A stretch of DNA of 11,380 bases from Clostridia bacterium. GTDB taxonomy: Bacteria; Bacillota; Clostridia; Lachnospirales; Cellulosilyticaceae. Positions 1 through 5,914 of this stretch are shown here, one piece after another; the stretch's first letter is position 1, and each line of letters opens with the position of its first letter. The notes beneath the pieces were generated by a model, which did not search any database, was not told the origin of the DNA, and worked only from the letters and a program-made list of their open reading frames with translations. The stretch is taken from the NCBI GenBank assembly GCA_029256345.1, contig JAQSYC010000096.1, positions 1 to 11,380 of the forward strand, written 5' to 3'. The position numbers and the translations under genes are program-made.

Positions 1-520
1 CAAAAGGCAGTTCAGTTTTACCTGACAAAAGGGTCTCAAGTACAACACTCAATGCACCTATTTGGAGACCGACCACAGCTGACACCATTGAGGCTCCAAA
101 AATTCGCTTAGACGTAAGCCCCTTACGGGTTATCCCTTTATAAATCATGGGATAGGCTATAAAACAAGTGTAAAACCCAAGGTTAAATACATTGCATCCA
201 TACGCAAGCAATCCGCCATCTCCAAAAAACAAAGCTTGAATCAGTAGAATAGAGGCCATAGCCAAAAATCCTGCATAAGGTCCTAGTAATATAGCAAGCA
301 GCATACCTCCTCCGATGTGCCCGCTTGACCCCGTTCCTGGTATTGCAAAATTTATCATTTGTGCTGCAAAAACAAAGGCTCCCATTACCCCCATCAGAGG
401 AATCTTTTTCTCATCCATATCCTCTTGAATTTTTTTAATCGAATAAGCTGCGATTCCAGTCGAAGCAGCCAGTAAAGTGCCACCTACAACAGGTGAGATT
501 AAGGCATCAGCCATGTGCAT
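1..520 (-). CDS. cbiM: CbiM-type cobalt/nickel ECF transporter substrate-binding membrane subunit, 3' part outside window
   Basis: The visible 173 codons begin MHMADALISP and run off the left edge. The N-terminal Met-His and the SSGHIGGG segment (His68) match the metal-coordinating positions of the CbiM/NikM family, which binds Co(II) or Ni(II) in the membrane for energy-coupling-factor uptake. Hydrophobic stretches near residues 43-60, 72-98 and 108-126 are membrane helices, and the motif GDGGLLAYGCNVFNLG is typical of the family. The start is set by AAAGGAG nine bases upstream of the ATG. The partners (CbiN or its equivalent, CbiQ, CbiO) would lie to the left and are not visible, so cobalt cannot be told from nickel. 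The gene has its own promoter and leader just downstream of the glycosyltransferase gene, so it is probably controlled separately from it. Confidence 0.93.
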   Translation of the reverse strand, partial: MHMADALISPVVGGTLLAASTGIAAYSIKKIQEDMDEKKIPLMGVMGAFVFAAQMINFAIPGTGSSGHIGGGMLLAILLGPYAGFLAMASILLIQALFFGDGGLLAYGCNVFNLGFYTCFIAYPMIYKGITRKGLTSKRIFGASMVSAVVGLQIGALSVVLETLLSGKTELPF

Positions 521-645
521 AACATCAACTCCTTTACATGATAAAATGACCCAAAAAGGACAGGTTTTTAGGCTTTCTCCCCTTCATGGGTCTGATTTAA
601 ATTTATTTTTTCTAATGGTTATACAAACCTTCATGGTTCAAATTT
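521..645 (-). promoter_or_regulatory. Structured 5' leader of cbiM, possible metal- or cobalamin-responsive element
   Basis: The leader contains the 9-mer CCATGAAGG twice (minus strand, 636-628 and 589-581). Each copy lies in a small hairpin with an ATGAA loop: AACC/GGTT at 638-626 and CCC/GGG at 590-580. A second GGTT/AACC pairing (629-626 with 620-617) would exclude the first hairpin. A longer stem, GACCCA/TGGGTC (592-587 with 553-548), extended by partial pairing inside, is followed by ATTTTAT, so it could act as an attenuator. Inside its loop, AGCCTAAAAACCTGTCC resembles the B12 box of cobalamin riboswitches, but the rest of that riboswitch (for example CCACTG) is not recognisable and the leader is short for the class. 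The function is inferred, not shown. Confidence 0.4.
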
Positions 646-651
646 ATATTT

Positions 652-681
652 ACGATATCATATTCCATGAATTGTTGTCAA
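652..681 (-). promoter_or_regulatory. Promoter for cbiM
   Basis: On the minus strand there is a perfect -35 TTGACA (681-676), an 18-bp spacer and a -10 TATCGT (657-652) preceded by TGA, an extended -10 (TGn). The -35 lies directly after the stop codon of the glycosyltransferase gene, so cbiM can be transcribed independently. Transcription would start near 645. Confidence 0.6.
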
Positions 682-684
682 CCA

Positions 685-1773
685 TTATTTTACAGAAGAT
701 TTAAAAACTTCCTCTGCTATATACTCTGCTGCTTTTTCAGCTCCATTTTTTTGATGGATTTTTTGCAGATTTCTCTTCATCTTTTCCTTTCGGCCACACA
801 TATATGCTATGGCACACTCAAGACTTTTTTCCTCTACCTCTTCTAAACACAAAGCCACACCTTTCTCTTCTGCTAATTGAGCTCTTTTCACCTGATCGTC
901 ATATACAGTGTTGAGGTTAGGTACAAATAAACTCGGCACTCTAAAATACAAAAGTTCATGAAATGTATTGTAGCCAACTGCCGATACTGCAAAATCAATC
1001 GCTTTAAAATATCTCGCATTGGGATAACTTCTTACAATCTTAACTCTTTTATCTTTGATACAAACTTTGTCTCCGATAATGGATTCACCTAAAAGCACCA
1101 TGTGCGTAGGATTTTTTAAAATGCATTTTATAATCAGATTATAGTGCTCCTTAATATCATTAATATTGCCAGCCCCTAGCTGTACATAAAACAAACTGTT
1201 GCCTCCGTCTACACCAAGTTCTTGTCTTGCAGCTGCCCTTTCATAAGCTTCTGAGCGATCAATCAAAATAATAGGATTGCAGTGTTTTACTTTTGATATT
1301 GCCCCTAAATCTTCTGAGTAACTTCTTGCTGCTTCCCTCGGTATAATGATTAAGTCAAACTCTTTTTCTAGTTCTTCCCTCTTTAAGCTGTTATTCTTAT
1401 CCCCTTCTCTTTTAATCCAAATACTCTTTAATGCATCATTTTGTCTTAAACTGCTGATAACCCCTCCATAGGGATAAGCCCCATCAAATACAATAGCTGC
1501 TGGGTCGTAAATATCGATGATCTGTTGCAGCATACTTTTCATATACTCATTCCATTTAGTTACTGTCACCGTTTCTGGCATCAGTGCTTTAGTCGGAATA
1601 TAATAAAACATAAAACCTTCGTTCCTGATAACTTCTGTTGCTAAAGAAGTTGAGAAAAACACAATCTCTAATGTATCATCCAATTCTCTCAGTCTTTTAG
1701 CGACCGCCAGTCCTCTTGTCAAATGCCCTAGTCCTGCACCATTAGTGACCATAAAAACGATTGTTTTTTTCAT
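685..1773 (-). CDS. GT-B fold glycosyltransferase (MurG/UDP-glycosyltransferase-like)
   Basis: This 362-residue soluble protein has the two-domain GT-B plan. The N-terminal domain has the glycine-rich acceptor-side loop NGAGLGHLTRG (residues 11-21), like the GxGH loop of MurG and other GT28-type enzymes. The C-terminal donor domain has LFYVQLGAG (194-202) and SAVGYNTFHELLYFRVPSLFVP (264-285), equivalent to the donor-nucleotide region of MurG. No signal peptide or membrane helix is seen. The start has an AAAGGAGG site at good spacing. It lies 49 bp downstream of the UDP-GlcNAc 6-dehydrogenase gene on the same strand, so the two are probably co-transcribed and the donor may be the nucleotide sugar acid that the neighbour makes. 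Acceptor and donor cannot be read from the sequence; a UDP-GlcNAc or UDP-glucuronate transferase are alternatives. Confidence 0.8.
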   Translation of the reverse strand: MKKTIVFMVTNGAGLGHLTRGLAVAKRLRELDDTLEIVFFSTSLATEVIRNEGFMFYYIPTKALMPETVTVTKWNEYMKSMLQQIIDIYDPAAIVFDGAYPYGGVISSLRQNDALKSIWIKREGDKNNSLKREELEKEFDLIIIPREAARSYSEDLGAISKVKHCNPIILIDRSEAYERAAARQELGVDGGNSLFYVQLGAGNINDIKEHYNLIIKCILKNPTHMVLLGESIIGDKVCIKDKRVKIVRSYPNARYFKAIDFAVSAVGYNTFHELLYFRVPSLFVPNLNTVYDDQVKRAQLAEEKGVALCLEEVEEKSLECAIAYMCGRKEKMKRNLQKIHQKNGAEKAAEYIAEEVFKSSVK

Positions 1774-1822
1774 AGATTCCTCCTTTCCTTTGTGGCCCTC
1801 TAATCAGTTGCCTACAAATAAT

Positions 1823-3133
1823 CTACTCCACATTTTGGCCCAATTTAAAAACCTTTTGGCTCTCTATCTGGCTCATGGCATCTCTTGTATCATAAATAAG
1901 CTGAGAGTACTTTTCTATCCATTCATAGTCTAAATTGCTGTGGGCTGTGACAATAACCGTTAAATCCATTGTCTTTAAGGTGTCTGCTGTTAAAGGGCTA
2001 CTGTAAATCAATTCGCTATTTTTTTTAAAATAGTTTACATAAGCATCATAAAAGCTAAGTTCTGCTCCCTTTTTTAAAAGCAGTTCGTAAATTTCTAAAG
2101 CTGGTGACTCTCTTAAATCATCTATATCTTTTTTATAGGCCATACCAAGAATCATGATTTTACTGCCTTTAATACACTTCTTTTTGCTATTTAACAGCCT
2201 TTCTATCTGCTGCACCACATATCTTGGCATATTGCTGTTAATATCTGCTGCCAGCTCAATAAAACGATTAAAATAATCATATTTTTTTCCCTGCCACGAA
2301 AGATACATAGGATCTAAAGGAATGCAGTGCCCTCCTATGCCAGGCCCTGGATAAAAGGGCATGAAACCAAAAGGTTTAGTAGCGGCTCCCTTTATAACTT
2401 CCCATATATCAATCTCCATGCGTTCACACATCATAGCCATTTCATTCATCATAGCGATATTAATAAATCTAAAAGTGTTTTCTAATAACTTACTCATTTC
2501 TGCTATTTTAGTTGAGCTGACACACATGACTTGTTCTAAAAAAGAGCTATAGAGGATTTCTCCGAGCTCCAAACAGACCGCTGTCTCCCCGCCTACAACC
2601 TTAGGTGTATTGATCACATGAAAACTTGTATTTCCAGGATCTACCCGTTCCGGTGAATAACAAATATAAAAATCCTCTCCAACACGCCAGCCTTTTTCTT
2701 TCTCTATACGTTCTGTCATAAGTTCTTCAGTTGTCCCTGGGTAAGTTGTGCTTTCAAGTATGATTAACGTTTGTGGTGTTAAATATATCATAATATTGTC
2801 CATTGCATTGATAATATACGAAACCTCCGGCTCCTTATAAGCTGTAAGCGGTGTTGGTACACATATGAGGATGACATCAGCTGCTCCTATGCCGTTATAC
2901 CCCGTATCTACTCTTAGATTTTTATCTATAAGAGACTCAATCTCATCATCTGGCACATCAATAATATAGGAGTGTCCCCTTTTTAAGCTATCCACTCTTT
3001 CACTATTAATGTCAATTCCTATTACACTATAGCCTTTTTGGGCCAATGTTACAGCCATGGGCAGTCCAACATACCCAAGGCCTATTATGCCAATAACTGC
3101 CTTTCTTTCTAATAATCTCTGTTTAAGCGCCAT
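1823..3133 (-). CDS. wbpA: UDP-N-acetyl-D-glucosamine 6-dehydrogenase (WbpA-like)
   Basis: This 436-residue cytosolic enzyme of the UDP-glucose/UDP-HexNAc dehydrogenase family oxidises C6 of a UDP-sugar to a carboxylate with two NAD+. It shows the NAD-binding GLGYVGLP (18-25), ESTTYPGTTEE (127-137), YSPERVDPGN (159-168), the KVVGG segment (178-182), AEMSKLLENTFR (211-222) with Lys215, and the catalytic-cysteine motif GPGIGGHCIPLDP with Cys270. GGHC followed by IP, preceded by TKPFGFMPFYP, is the pattern of WbpA/UDP-GlcNAc dehydrogenases; UDP-glucose dehydrogenases usually have GGSC followed by FPKD. The length equals that of WbpA as I recall it. The start has AGGGGGA about seven bases upstream. 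It is the first gene of a two-gene unit with the glycosyltransferase. UDP-ManNAc as substrate is the main alternative. Confidence 0.88.
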   Translation of the reverse strand: MALKQRLLERKAVIGIIGLGYVGLPMAVTLAQKGYSVIGIDINSERVDSLKRGHSYIIDVPDDEIESLIDKNLRVDTGYNGIGAADVILICVPTPLTAYKEPEVSYIINAMDNIMIYLTPQTLIILESTTYPGTTEELMTERIEKEKGWRVGEDFYICYSPERVDPGNTSFHVINTPKVVGGETAVCLELGEILYSSFLEQVMCVSSTKIAEMSKLLENTFRFINIAMMNEMAMMCERMEIDIWEVIKGAATKPFGFMPFYPGPGIGGHCIPLDPMYLSWQGKKYDYFNRFIELAADINSNMPRYVVQQIERLLNSKKKCIKGSKIMILGMAYKKDIDDLRESPALEIYELLLKKGAELSFYDAYVNYFKKNSELIYSSPLTADTLKTMDLTVIVTAHSNLDYEWIEKYSQLIYDTRDAMSQIESQKVFKLGQNVE

Positions 3134-3280
3134 CCTATTCCCCCTACTTCTCCACTCCTTGTCTCTGCCTTATCAGCTACTTATCTTCTTACAAATCCCT
3201 CCATTTTCCTAGGTTGACTGTAAGTATTGCACTACTTTCAAAATATTCTTTTTTAGTACAAATCGTGCATACTTTTGACA

Positions 3281-3309
3281 AATATAATCCACTACAAAAC
3301 TATTGACGA
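3281..3309 (-). promoter_or_regulatory. Candidate promoter for the UDP-GlcNAc dehydrogenase gene
   Basis: On the minus strand there is a -35 TCGTCA (3309-3304), a 17-bp spacer and a -10 TATATT (3286-3281). The -35 overlaps on the opposite strand the -35 of the TetR gene promoter, so the two divergent promoters would compete for or share polymerase access. It gives a leader of about 140 nt in which no known riboswitch was recognised. Confidence 0.4.
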
Positions 3310-3331
3310 ATTATTGTTTTGGGTTTATACT
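3303..3331 (+). promoter_or_regulatory. Promoter for the tetR-led operon
   Basis: A -35 TTGACG (3303-3308), a 17-bp spacer and a -10 TATACT (3326-3331) make a near-consensus vegetative promoter. The expected transcription start, near 3338, falls inside the palindrome TGAACATGTTCA, as expected for a self-repressed TetR gene. Confidence 0.7.
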
Positions 3332-3349
3332 GAACATGTTCAAAACAAT
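3313..3349 (+). promoter_or_regulatory. Palindromic operator overlapping the tetR promoter
   Basis: A perfect 12-bp palindrome TGAACATGTTCA (3331-3342) begins at the last base of the -10. A second, wider inverted repeat brackets it: ATTGTTTTG (3313-3321) and CAAAACAAT (3341-3349), nine perfect base pairs with a 19-bp centre. The nested symmetry across the -10 and start site is the usual position of a TetR-family operator and suggests autorepression. The same palindrome was not seen elsewhere in the window. Confidence 0.65.
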
Positions 3350-3382
3350 TTTAATTTTATTTGATTGTCTAGGAGGTATGTG

Positions 3383-3949
3383 GTGAATACTAATGATCAC
3401 GATACGAGAAATAGGATTATAGAAACAACTATCACACTACTTGATGAAGTGGATGATGTAGATAAAATAACTGTTCGGCAGATTGCCGAACGTGCAAATA
3501 TAGGCGTTGGCCTCATTAACTATCATTTTAGAAGCAAAGATAATTTGCTGAGCATTGCCGTTGGTGAAGTCATGTCAAAAATTGCAACTGACTTTGCAGC
3601 ATCTCCTGATTACTCTGATTTGAAACCTGAACAAAAGCTTAAAACAATGCTAAAAGAGTTATACCATTCTGGGGAACGCCATGAAAAACTGCTTCAATTC
3701 ATATTGACACATGAAATACTTAATGGCGATATGAAAGCACCGCTTTTTTTAGTCCCTATACTCAGAGAACTATTTGCTGGCGAGAAAGATGACATGACGT
3801 TAAGGATCATTGCTTTACAAATTCTTTTGCCCATACAGGTTGCTAGTATCAATCCTGATAGATTCCACCTTTATAGCGGAGTAGATTTGTATAGCGAAGT
3901 ACAAAGGAATAGCTTTATAGATCTGTTGATTGATCATACCCTAAAATGA
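3383..3949 (+). CDS. TetR/AcrR-family transcriptional regulator
   Basis: The protein is 188 residues if it starts at the GTG at 3383, which is six bases after AGGAGG (3371-3376). A TTG at 3365 would put the ribosome binding site inside the gene, and the GTG at 3380 is only three bases from it. The N-terminal helix-turn-helix is clear: ITVRQIAERANIGVGLINYHFRSKDNLL (about 29-56), with the YHF-x-SK-x-LL signature of TetR proteins. The remaining 130 residues are a helical ligand-binding domain that does not tell the ligand. The gene leads a plus-strand unit with a phosphatidyltransferase, a small membrane protein and a flavodoxin, and has a palindrome on its own promoter, so it most likely represses this operon. 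It could also affect the divergent dehydrogenase gene, since the two promoters touch. Confidence 0.9.
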   Translation: MNTNDHDTRNRIIETTITLLDEVDDVDKITVRQIAERANIGVGLINYHFRSKDNLLSIAVGEVMSKIATDFAASPDYSDLKPEQKLKTMLKELYHSGERHEKLLQFILTHEILNGDMKAPLFLVPILRELFAGEKDDMTLRIIALQILLPIQVASINPDRFHLYSGVDLYSEVQRNSFIDLLIDHTLK

Positions 3950-4015
3950 TAAACTCCCTGATGATAAACTGTATCAATTATTCTCCTAAATCATCTTGAA
4001 AGGAGTCACCCTCTC

Positions 4016-4588
4016 ATGCGGTACTTACCTAATATACTATCCTGCTTTCGTATTGTTCTGTCTCCTCTGCTCCTATTATTGGTAGATAGTGCCCTGCCTT
4101 TTGTTATAATTTATTTAGTTTGTGGTATCAGCGATCTCGCAGACGGATATGTTGCACGCCGTTTTAAACTCCAAACAGCATTGGGTGCGAGACTTGACAG
4201 TTTGGCAGATTTTATTTTCTTTAGCATAACTTTCTTTTTACTTTTATTTTATAAAGGACTTGAAATCACTCTCCCGATCCTACTCTGCTGCGTAGCTATT
4301 ACAACTGTTCGAATGCTCAATTTACTACTGACCCGAAATAAGTTTAAACAGTGGGGAGTTATGCACACGTTTGGGAACAAAGCTTCCGGCTTAATACTTT
4401 TTCTTTCAATGCCCCTTTGTGTTTTGGTTGGCCAAATCCCTTACTCAATGACTATTCTCCTTGGTACAGTAACTATTTTTTCTTCCCTTGAAGAGACACT
4501 CCTATTACTTACATCAACGACTTATGATGCAAACCAAAAAAGCATTTTTTTTAGTACCGGCAATCATGCTATAGAAAGTAAGTTATAA
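4016..4588 (+). CDS. CDP-alcohol phosphatidyltransferase family membrane enzyme
   Basis: This 190-residue integral membrane protein carries the complete family signature D-x2-DG-x2-AR-x8-G-x3-D-x3-D, seen as Asp40, Asp43-Gly44, Ala47-Arg48, Gly57, Asp61 and Asp65. These residues bind the metal and the CDP-lipid. About six hydrophobic segments are visible (about 13-37, 68-80, 85-103, 124-139, 143-156 and the region before the tail). The family joins a CDP-activated lipid to an alcohol, for example glycerol-phosphate (PgsA), serine (PssA) or inositol-phosphate; the acceptor cannot be assigned here. The position in a TetR-controlled operon, away from the usual pgsA neighbours, argues against the housekeeping enzyme. 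The start has AAAGGAG ten bases upstream, and the gene follows tetR after 66 bp with no terminator between. Confidence 0.88.
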   Translation: MRYLPNILSCFRIVLSPLLLLLVDSALPFVIIYLVCGISDLADGYVARRFKLQTALGARLDSLADFIFFSITFFLLLFYKGLEITLPILLCCVAITTVRMLNLLLTRNKFKQWGVMHTFGNKASGLILFLSMPLCVLVGQIPYSMTILLGTVTIFSSLEETLLLLTSTTYDANQKSIFFSTGNHAIESKL

Positions 4589-4608
4589 AAATAATAAGGA
4601 GGATGAGT

Positions 4609-4809
4609 ATGAAAGTTTTATCTTTGGTTAGTCTTGTTATCACCTGTTTACTTTTATTGTCCACATTGATATGCGGATTATGGATTAAGACAAATAATGT
4701 GTCAGAAGTAGGCTCATTAAATTTCCATATGTATTCCGGTATTACTTCTATCATTTTTTGTTTTATCTCATTGCTATTGGTTATTCTCTTAGTGAAAAAA
4801 AAATCATAA
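4609..4809 (+). CDS. Small two-helix membrane protein, function unknown
   Basis: The protein has 66 residues and two strongly hydrophobic helices (about 3-24 and 41-62), a short polar linker containing KTNNVSEVGSLNFHMYSG, and a basic KKKS tail that probably faces the cytoplasm. The ATG at 4609 is six bases after AAGGAGG (4596-4602); the in-frame ATG at 4603 abuts the site and is less likely. It lies 20 bp after the phosphatidyltransferase gene and 19 bp before the flavodoxin start, so it is almost certainly part of the same operon. I do not recognise the family. The His-Met pair before the second helix could be a cofactor ligand, but that is a guess. Co-transcription suggests it works with one of its membrane or redox neighbours. 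Confidence 0.72.
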   Translation: MKVLSLVSLVITCLLLLSTLICGLWIKTNNVSEVGSLNFHMYSGITSIIFCFISLLLVILLVKKKS

Positions 4810-4828
4810 AAAGGTGGTGTTATACTCT

Positions 4829-5239
4829 ATGAAAATTGAAGTAAGATATTATACCAAAACAGGACATACAAAAAAACTGGCTGAAAGCATCGCAAAACAA
4901 GCAGGTGTTTTAGCAAAACCCATTTCAGAACCAGTTGCTGGTGAAATAGACATTCTCTTTTTAGGAGAAGGTTTATATAATTTTGGCATTGATCCACTTA
5001 TGAAAGAATTTATTCAAAATCTTAAAACAAAAAATATTAAACGGGTAGTTATTTTTAGCACCGCTGCCTTTGGGAATGCTTATGGCGCCATGAAACAAGA
5101 GTTAGAGGCAAAAGGCCTAACCGTATCATCTCAAGCCTTTAACTGCCGCGGCAATCTTGGCATCCTGCATAAAGGCAGACCAAACGAAAAGGATTTACAA
5201 AAAATCGAAATTTTTACTCAATCTATTTTATCCCAATAG
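4829..5239 (+). CDS. Short flavodoxin-like protein
   Basis: The protein has 136 residues from the ATG at 4829. AAGGTGG at 4811-4817 is its ribosome binding site, and the upstream GTG codons at 4814 and 4817 overlap this site and were not chosen. The N-terminus IEVRYYTKTGHTKKLAESIA has the flavodoxin layout of a first beta strand followed by the phosphate-binding loop T-K-T-G-H-T and a helix. LFLGEGLYNFGIDPLMKEFI and VVIFSTAAFGNAYGAMKQELEAKG match the later FMN-contacting loops. No iron-sulfur or reductase domain is fused. It would be a soluble one-electron carrier or a quinone-type reductase. It is the last gene of the TetR-led operon, implying a redox step linked to the lipid-modifying enzyme upstream; that link is inferred. 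Confidence 0.85.
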   Translation: MKIEVRYYTKTGHTKKLAESIAKQAGVLAKPISEPVAGEIDILFLGEGLYNFGIDPLMKEFIQNLKTKNIKRVVIFSTAAFGNAYGAMKQELEAKGLTVSSQAFNCRGNLGILHKGRPNEKDLQKIEIFTQSILSQ

Positions 5240-5245
5240 CCTATA

Positions 5246-5281
5246 AAATAGTGCCCTCTTCCTTCTAATAGGGCACTATTT
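5246..5281. terminator. Stem-loop between convergent genes, probable bidirectional terminator
   Basis: AAATAGTGCCCT (5246-5257) and AGGGCACTATTT (5270-5281) form a perfect 12-bp stem with a 12-nt loop, seven bases after the flavodoxin stop and twelve bases from the stop of the convergent XhlA-like gene. The stem ends in A/T pairs on both sides, giving a short U-rich tail in either direction (ATTTTAT on the minus strand). The tail is weak for a classical terminator but the position is right. Confidence 0.65.
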
Positions 5282-5293
5282 AGCCCTTTGCGT

Positions 5294-5680
5294 TTACATG
5301 CCTGATATAAATCTAATAATCATTCCTGCTAGCACTGTACCTAGTATAGATATACAGGCAGTAAAAATAATTCTTTTATTGTCTGTGACCTTGCGCATCA
5401 AATTATTGTTTGGAGCATTTTCAAGTATATCAAGACTTGCTGATAAATCGTTGATTAATCCCTTTATTTCTGTATTGTTGATGTCACTTTTTTTATCGGT
5501 CTCCTCTGCTCTTTTTTGTATATATGTGATATCCTTGCTCATACCTTCAAGCATGACTTTTATGTCTCCGACCTTTTTCATCTCAACTTCCATATTATCT
5601 AATCGCTTTTCTGTTGTCCCCTTGAACTGTACCAATGCCTCTACCTTTTGTATCATTTCTATTTGAGTTTTCTCGTCCAC
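5294..5680 (-). CDS. XhlA-like phage haemolysin/holin-associated protein, orphan
   Basis: The protein has 128 residues from the GTG at 5680, six bases after AGGGGG; the in-frame ATG at 5695 lies upstream of that site and has no ribosome binding site of its own. Residues 5-90 are charged and heptad-like, a predicted coiled coil (KVEALVQFKGTTEKRLDNMEVEMKKV, then ITYIQKRAEETDKKSDINNTEIKGL). Residues 104-125 form one hydrophobic membrane helix at the C-terminus. This architecture matches XhlA of PBSX-type prophages, which acts at the membrane with a holin during host lysis. No holin, endolysin or tail gene is beside it, only a coding-like remnant just upstream on the same strand, so it looks like a leftover of a prophage or a domesticated lysis gene. 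It could also be an unrelated coiled-coil membrane protein. Confidence 0.68.
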   Translation of the reverse strand: MDEKTQIEMIQKVEALVQFKGTTEKRLDNMEVEMKKVGDIKVMLEGMSKDITYIQKRAEETDKKSDINNTEIKGLINDLSASLDILENAPNNNLMRKVTDNKRIIFTACISILGTVLAGMIIRFISGM

Positions 5681-5709
5681 ACCATTCCCCCTCATCCACT
5701 TAAATCAAG

Positions 5710-5853
5710 TCATTGTCCTATGATATCAATAAAAGTTTTAGCCTCTCCTAGGCTGCCTTCCTTATATTTTATTATTAAGGGTGTAAAAGTGTACATGTTT
5801 TTATTATTTTCCCCGCCATCATACCCTATAATATTCTCGTCACCAAGATTTCT
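5710..5853 (-). pseudogene. Coding-like remnant without a start, upstream of the XhlA-like gene
   Basis: On the minus strand 47 codons are open between an in-frame TAA (5856-5854) and a TGA (5712-5710). They read GDENIIGYDGGENNKNMYTF followed by TPLIIKYKEGSLGEAKTFID and IIGQ. The composition is that of a real soluble protein (Gly, Glu, Lys, Asn, with aliphatic spacing), unlike the Phe/Ser/Leu/Tyr-rich shadow on the other strand. There is no initiator at the beginning; the only internal ATG would give 28 residues. The fragment ends 29 bp before the XhlA-like start, the spacing expected of a preceding phage gene. I read it as the decayed 3' end of such a gene. I do not recognise the family. Confidence 0.4.
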
Positions 5854-5862
5854 TTATATTCA

Positions 5863-5891
5863 TTGAATTCTTTTATTTTATACTATATAAT
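5863..5891 (+). promoter_or_regulatory. Promoter for the four-helix membrane protein gene
   Basis: A -35 TTGAAT (5863-5868), a 17-bp spacer and a perfect -10 TATAAT (5886-5891). Transcription would start near 5898, right at the AAAGGAG ribosome binding site, so the leader would be only about 17 nt long. Confidence 0.55.
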
Positions 5892-5914
5892 GCCTTTAAA
5901 GGAGTGGGGATACT

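Noticed and set aside
521..645. Firm call of a cobalamin riboswitch
   Set aside because: Only the B12-box-like segment is present. The conserved core and the expected length are missing, so the leader is reported as unassigned.
3331..3342. TGAACATGTTCA as an SOS (LexA) box
   Set aside because: The Gram-positive LexA site needs four bases between GAAC and GTTC. Here the spacing is two, and the position next to a TetR gene explains the palindrome better.
3948..3976. Two GATAAACT copies and TGATA/TATCA symmetry between tetR and the phosphatidyltransferase gene
   Set aside because: The repeats are short and AT-rich with no promoter next to them; chance is likely.
5245..5281. Stem-loop as a mobile-element end or attachment site
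   Set aside because: It lies exactly between two convergent stops, has no flanking duplication and fits a bidirectional terminator.
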